A stretch of 64,000 bases of DNA from an uncultured Spartobacteria bacterium (lineage in GTDB: Bacteria > Verrucomicrobiota > Verrucomicrobiia > Chthoniobacterales > JAATET01): the NCBI GenBank assembly GCA_938011325.1, contig CALLUD010000007.1, positions 248,001 to 312,000 on the forward strand. The letters run 5' to 3'. Both the position numbers and the translations under genes were made by a program. The notes below the pieces were generated by a model. The model was not told where the DNA came from and made no database searches. It worked only from the letters and a program-made list of their open reading frames with translations. Each line of letters begins with the position of its first letter. Within the stretch, counting starts at the first letter, position 1. Positions 31,398-39,618 of this stretch are shown piece by piece.

Positions 31398-32543
31398 TTA
31401 GCGGACGACCGAGCGAATCCCCTTTTTGTTTTCCTTGAGGGGACCGAAATCCCACAGGATGAAGCCGCCCTTGGGCCGCGGGCCGATCGAACGCTCCAGC
31501 GAGAGCTGTGTGGCGATTTCGCTCGCCGGCCAGTTGTGCGAGCCGACCAGCCGCTCGATGGCGATGCCCGGGTAGATCGGCACGCCACGGGGGTTGACTT
31601 CCGGACTGCGCCACCACTCGAGGAGATTTCTGAAGCTCTGCGGCCCGCCGTCCTTCCAGTAGAGCTGGGGCGCGAGATAATCAACCCAGCCTTGCTTCAT
31701 CCACGCGACCGGATCGGCGTAGAGTTGATGATATTGGTCGAGGCCGGCCTTCACATTCGACGGCTGGCCTTTCGTGTAGATGCCAAACGGGCTGATGCCA
31801 AACTGCGCGCCGGAACGTGCCGAGTGCACGGCTTCGGAGAGTCGGCGAACGAGGGTGTTTACGCTGTGGCGGCGCCAGTCGTCCCGGTCGAGCCGGCCGC
31901 CTGAGGCGCGATAGCGCGCGTAGGAATCGTCGTCCGGGAAGCTTCCCGAATAGGTGTCGGGATACGGGTAGAAGTAATCATCGAGGTGAACGCCGGCGAC
32001 GGGGTAGCGCCGCACAAGGTCGCGCACGACCTCGACGAGATAGTCCTGCACCTCGGGCGAGCCGGGGTCGAGCCAGAGCTGTTTGCCGACGCGCTTGACG
32101 TGCTTGCCGAGGCGGTTGGCCACGTGCTTGCTGCTGCGAGAGGCGGAGGCGCTGGTTGCGGCGCGGTAGGGATTGAGCCATGCGTGGATTGCGATGCCGC
32201 GCTTGCGGCCTTCGACGATGAATGTCTCCAGCGGGTCGTAGCCGGGGGAGACGCCCTGTTTGCCCGTGAGGAAGCGGCTCCACGGTTCGTAGCGCGACTC
32301 GTAGAGCGCGTCGCACTCCGGCCGCACCTGCACCATGAGCGCGTTCAGCCCGACCGATTTTGCAATCTCGCAAATCTGGGCGATTTCCCGACGCTGGGCT
32401 TCGGCCGAGAGTCCGGATTTCGACGGGAAATTAATGTTGTAAACCGAGGCGACCCATGCGGCGCGCATGTCCTCGGCGTGCACGACCGCCGATGCGAGGA
32501 AGCTGAGCAGGGGGACAGCCAGGAGAAACCGGAGCTTCGACAT
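31398..32543 (-). CDS. Secreted GHL10-type glycoside hydrolase (DUF187)
   Basis: A 381-residue protein with a signal peptide (MSKLRFLLAVPLLSFLASAV). It has the GHL10/YngK-like TIM-barrel blocks: RAAWVASVYNINFPSK, GLNALMVQVRPECDALYES, HAWLNPYR, PVAGVHLDDYFYPYPD with likely catalytic acids, ISPFGIYTKGQPS and VDYLAPQLYW. Such enzymes are thought to cut glycans or peptidoglycan-like sugars; the exact substrate is not established. The ATG at 32543 opens the signal peptide and is preferred over longer frames. Confidence 0.92.
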   Translation of the reverse strand: MSKLRFLLAVPLLSFLASAVVHAEDMRAAWVASVYNINFPSKSGLSAEAQRREIAQICEIAKSVGLNALMVQVRPECDALYESRYEPWSRFLTGKQGVSPGYDPLETFIVEGRKRGIAIHAWLNPYRAATSASASRSSKHVANRLGKHVKRVGKQLWLDPGSPEVQDYLVEVVRDLVRRYPVAGVHLDDYFYPYPDTYSGSFPDDDSYARYRASGGRLDRDDWRRHSVNTLVRRLSEAVHSARSGAQFGISPFGIYTKGQPSNVKAGLDQYHQLYADPVAWMKQGWVDYLAPQLYWKDGGPQSFRNLLEWWRSPEVNPRGVPIYPGIAIERLVGSHNWPASEIATQLSLERSIGPRPKGGFILWDFGPLKENKKGIRSVVR

Positions 32544-32592
32544 GGCCGGAATGTAACGGAAATCCTCGCCGGCGCGAGCCGAATGGCGGAAT

Positions 32593-32889
32593 TCAACGCC
32601 GCTGTCGGGCGCGCCGCTTCTCCTGGGCGAGAAACAGCGGCAGCAGACGCGTCTCGATTTCGGCGAAGGCGGCTTCGAGACCGCTCGTAGCGTAGAGGCG
32701 GCCAATCTGCGCCTCGACTTCCGTGGGGTTTCCGAAGGCGGATAGGAACTGATTCGAGGTGAAGCGCGCGAGTTGCTCGCCGTCCATCGACGCGCTTTCC
32801 CGAAGGATGTGCTGCCGCGCAAAAAGGCTCAGGACGGCGTCGCCGATCCAGGCTTCGTTTCGGGTTTGCGGGGGCGGCTTTCTCGGCAT
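32593..32889 (-). CDS. Small RNase III-like (Mini-III-like) protein
   Basis: A 98-residue protein whose N-terminal helix, RNEAWIGDAVLSLFARQHIL, matches the RNase III/Mini-III signature (xxYIGDAVxxLxVRxxL) including the catalytic Asp. The rest (FTSNQFLSAFGNPTEVEAQI to AFAEIETRLLPLFLAQ) is helical. Mini-III proteins are about 130 residues, so this is a shortened version; the second acidic metal ligand may be the Glu in AEIETRL. It could mature 23S rRNA. It is divergent from the cytosine deaminase by 77 bases. Confidence 0.65.
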   Translation of the reverse strand: MPRKPPPQTRNEAWIGDAVLSLFARQHILRESASMDGEQLARFTSNQFLSAFGNPTEVEAQIGRLYATSGLEAAFAEIETRLLPLFLAQEKRRARQRR

Positions 32890-32966
32890 TGACGGAGAGT
32901 TCCCGAATCCCGGGACCGAGCGCAATTCGGTTTTCGCGGATCGCGATCTCGATTACGCTGTCCGCC

Positions 32967-33407
32967 ATGCGCGACGAATTCATGCAGGCGGCGATCGACG
33001 AGGCAAAAAAGGGACTGGCCGAGGGCGGGATTCCGATCGGCTCGGTGATCGTGCACGAGGGCAAAATTCTCGGGCGCGGACACAACATGCGCGTGCAGGC
33101 TGGCGATCCGTTGCTGCACGGCGAGATGAGCGCGTTCAAGGACGCGGGCCGGCAGCCCGCCTCGGTGTATCGGAATTGCGTGCTCTACACGACCCTCTCG
33201 CCCTGCCCGATGTGCAGCGGCACGTCGCTGCTTTACAAGATTCCGAAAATTGTCATCGCGGAGAACGTGAACTTCCTCGGCGCCGAGGACTGGCTCCGTT
33301 CGCAGGGCGTGGAACTCACGGTGCTGCAGGACGAGGAATGCATCGAGATGATGAAGACGTTCATCGCCGAGAGACCGGATCTCTGGAATGAGGACATCGC
33401 GGTATAG
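32967..33407 (+). CDS. Cytosine deaminase, yeast FCY1-like
   Basis: A 146-residue zinc-dependent deaminase. Zinc ligands are His51 with catalytic Glu53 (LLHGEMSAFKDAG) and Cys80/Cys83 (LSPCPMCSG). The C-terminal half, with IVIAENVNFLGAEDWL, CIEMMKTFIAERPDLWNEDI, follows fungal cytosine deaminase much more closely than bacterial tRNA adenosine deaminase or the unrelated bacterial CodA. It would convert cytosine to uracil in pyrimidine salvage. ATG 32967 gives the usual length. Its 3' end overlaps the next gene by 20 bases. Confidence 0.88.
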   Translation: MRDEFMQAAIDEAKKGLAEGGIPIGSVIVHEGKILGRGHNMRVQAGDPLLHGEMSAFKDAGRQPASVYRNCVLYTTLSPCPMCSGTSLLYKIPKIVIAENVNFLGAEDWLRSQGVELTVLQDEECIEMMKTFIAERPDLWNEDIAV

Positions 33408-33759
33408 ATTTTCGGCGGTTGCCCTCGCCGCCGCATTCCTGCTTGGCGAGGTCGCTCCGGTGCTGGCCGACGGCTCCCCGCCGGTGGTGCAGTATCGGCG
33501 TCCGCGCCGGACGCAGACGACGAAGGCTGTGATTCCCGTCGTGGGCGATGGCTACGATGACGTGTGGGTGGTCCGCGTGCGGGTGAAAGTCGCGGGCGAC
33601 AGGTGGCAGGACGCCCGCCTGATCGATCGCGGCAACCATGTGAAGTTTCGCACCACGGTGCGTCTGAAGCGGGGCCGCAACCGCATCAAGGCGTTTGCCG
33701 TGGACACGGAAGGCATCCGCTCGCGCGTCGAATCCCGGATCATCGAGCGGATTCGCTAG
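33388..33759 (+). CDS. Small secreted basic protein with Ig-like domain
   Basis: A 123-residue protein with a signal peptide (RFSAVALAAAFLLGEVAPVL) and a single basic beta-rich domain (VVRVRVKVAGDRWQDARLID; LKRGRNRIKAFAVDTEGIRS). The final strand VESRIIERIR matches the C-terminal domains of the proteins at 12854 and 21148. It has about 14 Arg in 90 residues, so it is strongly positive. It starts inside the end of the cytosine deaminase gene. The 127 bases after it before ppk1 show no further gene. Confidence 0.78.
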   Translation: MRTSRYRFSAVALAAAFLLGEVAPVLADGSPPVVQYRRPRRTQTTKAVIPVVGDGYDDVWVVRVRVKVAGDRWQDARLIDRGNHVKFRTTVRLKRGRNRIKAFAVDTEGIRSRVESRIIERIR

Positions 33760-33886
33760 TTTTGGGCCCGGTCAGTGCAACCGGGGAGCGAAAGTTCCGA
33801 AACCCATTGCGTGGGGGGGGCGGCTCACCTAGCCTTACGGGTCCTGATGCGAGAGCGTGGAGGCGGCGCGCAGGGGACGGAGAGTG

Positions 33887-35980
33887 ATGATGGCAGCAAA
33901 GGATTTTCGCAACCCCCGGTATTTCATCAATCGAGAGCTTAGCTGGCTGGAGTTCAATCAACGTGTGCTCGACCAGGCGCGCGACCCGAGCAACCCACTG
34001 CTCGAGCGACTGAAGTTTCTCTGCATCGTCAGCTCCAACCTCGACGAATTTTTCGAAGTGCGGGTTGCCGGTCTCAAGCAGCAGAAGCAAACGCACACGC
34101 ACGAATCGGGAGCGGATGGCATGTCCGCCGCGGAGGTGCTCGCGAGGATTTCCAAGCGCGTCCGCAAGATGGTCGACGAGCAATACGCATGCTGGCGCAA
34201 CGAGCTCGTGCCGGAACTCGAGGCGCAGCGGATTCGCTTCTTCCACTATCCGAAAGTGCCTGCGGCGCAGCGGAGGCATTTCGAGGAATTTTTCCACAAG
34301 CAGATCTATCCGGTGCTGACACCGCTGGCCATCGACCCGGTGCACCCGATGCCGCAGCTCCTGAACAAGAGCCTCAACGTCGTCGTCGAGCTCGAAGGGG
34401 AGGACCTCGAGACGGACATCGCCGTCGTGCAGGTGCCGCGAATTCTGCCGCGCGTGGTGCGATTCGCGGACGATGTCGAGGGCGACGACTACGTTTTCCT
34501 AGGCAACATCATCCAGGAGCACGTCAGCACGCTTTTCAAGGGCGTGAAGGTGAAGGGTGCGCATCTCTTCCGCGTGACGCGAAACAGCAACCTCTACTTC
34601 GACGAGGAGGAGGTGCAGAACCTGTTGCACGCGATCGAGGCAGAGCTTCGCCGGGCGAACCGCGGTGCGGCGGTGCGGCTCGAGGTGATGGCGGATTGCC
34701 CCGGACGCGTTGTGCGACGGCTTACCGAGCTTTTCAATCTGGAGGAGGAGGACGTTTATCGCATCGACGGCCCGCTGAATCTCGTGCGGTTGATGCCGCT
34801 GGCGCTGCAGATCGATCGGGCGGATCTGCGGTTCAAGCGCTTCTCGCCGAATACCGTCGTGTCCCTCGAGCAGGGGACCGATCTCTTCTACCACATTCGA
34901 CGGGGCGACATTCTTCTGCACCATCCCTACGACAACTTTCAGACGGTCGTGGATTTCCTCGCGCTCGCCGCGGAGGACCCGAGTGTGCTCGCCATCAAGC
35001 AGACGCTCTATCGCACGAGCTCCGACTCGCCGATCGTCCAGTCGCTCATCGAAGCGGCGCGCAACGGAAAGCAGGTCACGGTCGTCATCGAGCTGAAGGC
35101 GCGCTTTGACGAAGCCGCGAACATCAAATGGGCCCGCGCGATGCGGGAGGCGGGCGTGGATGTCGTTTACGGCGTCAGCGGGTTGAAGACGCATGCCAAG
35201 GCCGCGCTCGTGGTGCGCAGCGAGGGGGATGGCATTCGCCGCTACGCGCACCTCGGCACCGGAAACTACCACCCGTCCACGGCGCGAATTTACACGGACC
35301 TCGGGCTGCTTACGTGCCGCGAGTCCGTCACGGACGACCTCGCAGAGCTGTTCAATCTGCTCACCGGTGTCTCGAAATTCACCGGCATGAAAGAGCTGCT
35401 TGTTGCGCCGTTCAACCTGCACATGAAGTTCATTGAACTCATCGAGCAGGAAACGCAAAACGCGCTGGCAGGCAAGCCGGCCGGCATCTATGCGAAGGTG
35501 AACTCGCTCATCGAGGAGGGAATCATCGAAGCGCTCTACCGCGCGTCCTGCGCGGGAGTGAAGGTGCGGCTGCTTGTGCGCGGGATGTGCTCGTTGCGGC
35601 CCGGAGTGAAGGGTGTGAGCGAGAACATCGAAGTGCGAAGCATTGTCGGCCGGTTCCTCGAGCACAGCCGCATTTTCCGGTTCGAGAACGCCGGAGATCC
35701 GCTGCTTTATCTCGGCAGTGCGGACTGGATGCAGCGAAATCTCTTCCGTCGTGTGGAGGCTGTCTTTCCGGTGGTGGCGCCGGGTATGCGCGAGCATGTC
35801 GAGGAGATCCTCGAATGGTTCTGGAAGGACAATGTGAAGGCGCGTGTGATGAAGTCGGACGGACGTTACGCACCAAGGAAATCGAACAAGCCGCCTTTCA
35901 ATGCGCAGGAGGAATTCCTTGCCGATGCGCAACGCCGCAGGCAGGCGCGGCAACAGGCCGCCGCCCTCGACGGCCTATAG
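33887..35980 (+). CDS. ppk1: Polyphosphate kinase 1
   Basis: A 697-residue enzyme that makes polyphosphate from ATP. It has the N-terminal block FINRELSWLEFNQRVLDQAR, FLCIVSSNLDEFFEVRVAGL, the two catalytic phospholipase D-like domains, and active-site His436 (GLKTHAKAALVV) and His593 (EHSRIFRFENAG), at almost the same positions as in the E. coli enzyme. Start codons ATG 33887 or 33890 follow a purine-rich GGGGACGGAGAG stretch. No exopolyphosphatase gene is adjacent. Confidence 0.97.
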   Translation: MMAAKDFRNPRYFINRELSWLEFNQRVLDQARDPSNPLLERLKFLCIVSSNLDEFFEVRVAGLKQQKQTHTHESGADGMSAAEVLARISKRVRKMVDEQYACWRNELVPELEAQRIRFFHYPKVPAAQRRHFEEFFHKQIYPVLTPLAIDPVHPMPQLLNKSLNVVVELEGEDLETDIAVVQVPRILPRVVRFADDVEGDDYVFLGNIIQEHVSTLFKGVKVKGAHLFRVTRNSNLYFDEEEVQNLLHAIEAELRRANRGAAVRLEVMADCPGRVVRRLTELFNLEEEDVYRIDGPLNLVRLMPLALQIDRADLRFKRFSPNTVVSLEQGTDLFYHIRRGDILLHHPYDNFQTVVDFLALAAEDPSVLAIKQTLYRTSSDSPIVQSLIEAARNGKQVTVVIELKARFDEAANIKWARAMREAGVDVVYGVSGLKTHAKAALVVRSEGDGIRRYAHLGTGNYHPSTARIYTDLGLLTCRESVTDDLAELFNLLTGVSKFTGMKELLVAPFNLHMKFIELIEQETQNALAGKPAGIYAKVNSLIEEGIIEALYRASCAGVKVRLLVRGMCSLRPGVKGVSENIEVRSIVGRFLEHSRIFRFENAGDPLLYLGSADWMQRNLFRRVEAVFPVVAPGMREHVEEILEWFWKDNVKARVMKSDGRYAPRKSNKPPFNAQEEFLADAQRRRQARQQAAALDGL

Positions 35981-36073
35981 GTCATTTCCCCGATTTTTCA
36001 GTCGTATGACGTTCATCGAACAATGCGTCGTTGACTTTGCGCAAGGCCGTCCTACGGTTTTTCCCACCAACCC

Positions 36074-37273
36074 ATGGATGCAGCACAGTCAGCGCATGAG
36101 AAGCCTTTCCGCTCTCATGCCCCGGGTTTCTGGCCCGAGGTCGCGCCGGAGCAATGGAGTGACTGGAAGTGGCAGTTGCGCAATCGCGTAACGACCCTCG
36201 AGGCCCTCGAAAGACACATCAAGCTCTCGCCCGAGGAACGCGCGGGGGTGATTCTTTCCGGCAGCAAGCTGGCGTTTGCGGTCACGCCGCATTTTTTCAA
36301 TCTCATCGATCCGGAGGACCCTGCGTGTCCCATCCGGCGGCAGGTGATTCCGCGTCTCGAGGAAGGAACGACCGCGCCGTGGGAAATGGCGGACCCATGC
36401 GGGGAGGACAGCCACATGCCGGTGCCGGGGCTGGTGCATCGGTATCCGGATCGCGTGCTGTTTCTGGTGACCGACCGCTGTGCGAGCTATTGCCGGTATT
36501 GCACGCGGGCGCGAGTGGTGAGCGGGGTGGGCGAGCAGGAGCTGCACACGGATTTCGAGGAGGCGTTTCAGTATCTCGAAGCGCACACGGAGATTCGCGA
36601 CGTGTTGCTGTCCGGCGGCGACGCGCTGCTGCTCTCCGACAGCAAGCTCGACGCGATTCTCACGCGCCTGCGGGCGATCCCTCACATCGAGTTTCTGCGC
36701 ATCGGCAGCCGCGTTCCGATTTTCCTGCCGCAGCGCATTACGCTGGAGTTTTGCCAGATGCTGCAGAAGCATCATCCGCTCTGGATGAGCGTGCATGTGA
36801 ACCACCCGCGTGAGCTCACCACCGAGGTGCGGGAGGCGCTCGGCCGGCTCGCCAATCACGGCGTGCCGCTGGGCAACCAAAGCGTGCTGCTCAAGGGTGT
36901 GAACGACTCGGTCGATGTGATGAAGACGCTCGTGCAGAAGCTGCTGCAGTGCCGCGTGCGTCCCTACTACCTTTACCAGTGCGACCTCATTCGCGGGTCG
37001 TCGCATTTGCGGACGTCCGTCGCGAAAGGCATCGAGATCATTGAAGGGCTGCGCGGCCACACGAGCGGCTACGCGATTCCGCAGTATGTGATCGATGCCC
37101 CGGGCGGCGGCGGCAAGGTGCCGATCAATCCCGGCTATGTGCTCTACCACGACGAGGAAAAGGTCGTGGTGCGAAACTACGAGGGCCGGATTTTCGAGTA
37201 TCCCGAGCCCGTGGGAGCTCCGAAGGAGCCCCGGCCGGCGGAGATTTCCTGCGAAGGATCCTGCAACGTGTAA
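36074..37273 (+). CDS. kamA: Lysine 2,3-aminomutase family radical SAM enzyme
   Basis: A 399-residue radical SAM protein with the 4Fe-4S motif Cys136-x3-Cys140-x2-Cys143 (DRCASYCRYCTRA) and the PLP-binding region DAPGGGGKVPI. Blocks such as WKWQLRNRVTTLEALERHI, RDVLLSGGDALLLSD, HVNHPRELT, NQSVLLKGVND and YYLYQCDLIRGSSHLRT are classic KamA. It moves the amino group of lysine to give beta-lysine; a shorter relative, EpmB, modifies EF-P. The C-terminal tail CEGSCNV matches the KamA group. No yodP/ablB acetyltransferase follows, so the product use is not clear. Confidence 0.93.
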   Translation: MDAAQSAHEKPFRSHAPGFWPEVAPEQWSDWKWQLRNRVTTLEALERHIKLSPEERAGVILSGSKLAFAVTPHFFNLIDPEDPACPIRRQVIPRLEEGTTAPWEMADPCGEDSHMPVPGLVHRYPDRVLFLVTDRCASYCRYCTRARVVSGVGEQELHTDFEEAFQYLEAHTEIRDVLLSGGDALLLSDSKLDAILTRLRAIPHIEFLRIGSRVPIFLPQRITLEFCQMLQKHHPLWMSVHVNHPRELTTEVREALGRLANHGVPLGNQSVLLKGVNDSVDVMKTLVQKLLQCRVRPYYLYQCDLIRGSSHLRTSVAKGIEIIEGLRGHTSGYAIPQYVIDAPGGGGKVPINPGYVLYHDEEKVVVRNYEGRIFEYPEPVGAPKEPRPAEISCEGSCNV

Positions 37274-38443
37274 ATGGCCGGGCTTGTTGTTCGACCGCGT
37301 GCAGGGATTCTGCACGGACACGACTGGGTTTACGGGAACGAAGTGCTCAAGATCTTCGGCGCACCCGAGGACGGTGACGTGATTTCCATCAAGGACGGTC
37401 GCGACCGGTTGCTGGGCAGCGCGATTTTCAACTCGAAGTCGAAGATCATCGCGCGCCGCATCTCGCGGCGGAGGCAGGAGCTTGATCGCGATTTCTTTCA
37501 GCGACGCATTACGCAGGCGGCCGAGGTGCGGGATCGCGCCGGATGCCGCCGTGATTTGCGGCGTGTGGTCTGGAGTGAAAGCGATGGATTGCCCGGGGTG
37601 ATCGTCGACCAATACGGCGCGACTGCCGTGTTGCAGACGCTCACGCTGGCGATGGACCGGCAGAAGCGGGTGATCGCAGAGACGCTGCGGGACGTGCTGG
37701 GCGTCGAAGGGGTGATCGAACGAAACGACGCGTCCATACGCGAGGCGGAGGGGTTGGAGCCGTCGGTGGGGGTGTTGTTCGGGGCGCCGCAGCCGGTGCA
37801 GACGATCGATATCGATGGGGTGACCTTCGAAGTCGATCTGCTGGCCGGGCAGAAAACGGGGTTCTACCTCGACCAGGTTGCGAATTACGCGGCGGTTGCG
37901 CGGCATGCGGCCGGCAAACGCGTGCTCGATTGTTTCTCGAACCAGGGCGGTTTCGCGCTGGCTTGCGCGAAGGCTGGAGCCCGCGAGGTCGTGGCCGTCG
38001 AATCGGGCGGCGACAGTTTCGAGCGGCTGCGCGCAAATGCCGCGAGAAACGGCCTTGCCGTGCAGGCCGAGCGTGCCGACGTGGCGGAGTATTTGCGACG
38101 CGCGGGACGCGCCGGCGAGAAGTTCGATCTCATCATTCTGGATCCGCCGTCCTTCACGAAGAGCCGCGGACGCGTGAACGACGCGTTGCGTGGCTATCGC
38201 GATCTGCACGTTCACGCGGGCGCGCTGCTGGAGCCGGGGGGATTGCTCGCAACGTTCTCCTGTTCGCACCACATCGACATCGTGAGCTTTCTCGATGTCG
38301 CATGCGCGGGGCTGTATGACGCGAGACGCACGGCGCGGCTCATCGGCGAGTTTCGCCAATCGCCCGACCACCCGATTGTGCTGCACATGCCCGAGACTTT
38401 TTATTTGAAGGGCCTGCTGCTCGAGATGATGCCCGGGCGCTGA
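37274..38443 (+). CDS. 23S rRNA cytosine-C5 methyltransferase, RlmI-like
   Basis: A 389-residue enzyme with an N-terminal PUA region (VRPRAGILHGHDWVYGNEVL; SIKDGRDRLLGSAIFNS), an RlmI-type linker, and a SAM-dependent domain (QKTGFYLDQVANYAAVARHA; VLDCFSNQGGFALACAKAGA; IILDPPSFTKSRGRVNDALR; LATFSCSHHID). It methylates a cytosine in 23S rRNA, position 1962 in E. coli. The Cys in FSCSHH is the probable nucleophile. It begins directly after the kamA stop codon. Confidence 0.93.
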   Translation: MAGLVVRPRAGILHGHDWVYGNEVLKIFGAPEDGDVISIKDGRDRLLGSAIFNSKSKIIARRISRRRQELDRDFFQRRITQAAEVRDRAGCRRDLRRVVWSESDGLPGVIVDQYGATAVLQTLTLAMDRQKRVIAETLRDVLGVEGVIERNDASIREAEGLEPSVGVLFGAPQPVQTIDIDGVTFEVDLLAGQKTGFYLDQVANYAAVARHAAGKRVLDCFSNQGGFALACAKAGAREVVAVESGGDSFERLRANAARNGLAVQAERADVAEYLRRAGRAGEKFDLIILDPPSFTKSRGRVNDALRGYRDLHVHAGALLEPGGLLATFSCSHHIDIVSFLDVACAGLYDARRTARLIGEFRQSPDHPIVLHMPETFYLKGLLLEMMPGR

Positions 38444-38556
38444 TCGGACCCCTGCGGTGGCGTCAGGGGGCGTCCCGATACAAGAGCGCGACAACGGACC
38501 GCTTTTAGCTGGAATTCGCCGGGAACTCCATTACCGTCAGGCTTTGTTGATCGTTC

Positions 38557-39174
38557 ATGGCGGACCGCGATAGAGATGTTCTAGACTTTGACGAAGAGGA
38601 CGATGTCCCGACTTCCGAAGAGCTTCAGAGCCAGGTCCAGAAAGCCCATGCCGATCTTGCGGAACTCAAGCGCCGGCAGGAGCAGATCGAGCGCGACAAG
38701 CAGCGCCTTGAAGAGCTGGCCCGGCGCCAGGACGAGCTGGAGCGCGGACGCGCGGAGATGATCGACAAGCTCACGCGCGCCATGGTCGTGATCCAGCGGG
38801 AGACGCAGGATGCCGAAAAGTGGCTCGATCAGCTTCATTCGATCCAGGAAGCGTTCAATCACCACTTGAACAAGCTCGAGTCGATCAATCCGAAGGCATG
38901 GGTCGGCCTTGACCTCTCGAAGGAGCTCAGCAAGGCGCTCAGCGCGGTGGATGACGCGCGCGGCGAATACAACAAGTCGCATCCGAAGCTCGGCTTGCAC
39001 TCGGGCGGCGAGGAAGCCGCCGTTGCGACCGGGGAATACGACGAATACTACGGCGCTTCGGAGAAGGGGTTTGTCCACTGGCTGATCATGGGATTTGCGT
39101 TCACGCTCCCGCTGCAGGTGATCGCGGTGATCGCGTTTTTTGTGTGGATGTTCATGGCGGGAGGCGTTCGGTAA
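38557..39174 (+). CDS. Coiled-coil protein with C-terminal membrane anchor
   Basis: A 205-residue protein of unknown function. The acidic N-terminus (DVLDFDEEDDVPTSEEL) is followed by a long coiled coil at about residues 22-110 (ELKRRQEQIERDKQRLEELA), a linker, and one membrane helix at the very C-terminus (LIMGFAFTLPLQVIAVIAFF). There is no signal peptide, so it would be tail-anchored with the coiled coil in the cytoplasm. It is 3 bases before a second small tail-anchored protein gene. No known family is recognised. Confidence 0.8.
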   Translation: MADRDRDVLDFDEEDDVPTSEELQSQVQKAHADLAELKRRQEQIERDKQRLEELARRQDELERGRAEMIDKLTRAMVVIQRETQDAEKWLDQLHSIQEAFNHHLNKLESINPKAWVGLDLSKELSKALSAVDDARGEYNKSHPKLGLHSGGEEAAVATGEYDEYYGASEKGFVHWLIMGFAFTLPLQVIAVIAFFVWMFMAGGVR

Positions 39175-39177
39175 CGC

Positions 39178-39552
39178 ATGCCAATCAAGCGCTCATCCAG
39201 AGGTTCGGGAATCAAGCGAGGCGACGATCCTCTCACCCTCGAGCAGAAGCGGCTGCTCGCGCAGCAGGAGGAGTTGCTGCGTGCGCAGGAACGCGCGCGC
39301 CGTGTGATCGAGGAGGCGCCGCGCAAGCTCAAGAAGATCAAGCAGCGTCAGAGGGCTCCGATTCGTCTCGACCTGCGCACGGCGTCGACTGCCGCCCCGC
39401 GCATCTCCGCGCCGGACAAGTGGCGGGATGCCCGTGCCGTCGAGCGGACCCGACGACCGCGCCGGGCGGAACGGAATCAGGCGCGGCTGCAATTTGTGGC
39501 CCTATGCGTCATTCTGGCGGTCATTCTTTTCCTTCTCTGGACGGCGATTTGA
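39178..39552 (+). CDS. Small basic coiled-coil protein with C-terminal membrane anchor
   Basis: A 124-residue protein. It is strongly basic (GSGIKRGDDPLTLEQKRLLA; RRPRRAERNQARLQFV), has a helical coiled-coil segment at about residues 20-60, and ends in one membrane helix (VALCVILAVILFLLWTAI). It has the same tail-anchored layout as the gene before it and is co-transcribed with it. The opposite charge of the two proteins suggests they may pair. Function unknown. Confidence 0.76.
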   Translation: MPIKRSSRGSGIKRGDDPLTLEQKRLLAQQEELLRAQERARRVIEEAPRKLKKIKQRQRAPIRLDLRTASTAAPRISAPDKWRDARAVERTRRPRRAERNQARLQFVALCVILAVILFLLWTAI

Positions 39553-39618
39553 CGGCCCGCACTTGGGAAACAAGTCTTCGTTTGCAGAGCCCCGGCTTTC
39601 TTCATAGCCTGCGCGCTC

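Noticed and set aside
36089..38494. Open frame of about 800 codons on the minus strand
   Set aside because: It lies antisense to kamA and the RlmI-like gene, both with clear motifs. High GC at third positions keeps the opposite strand free of stops.
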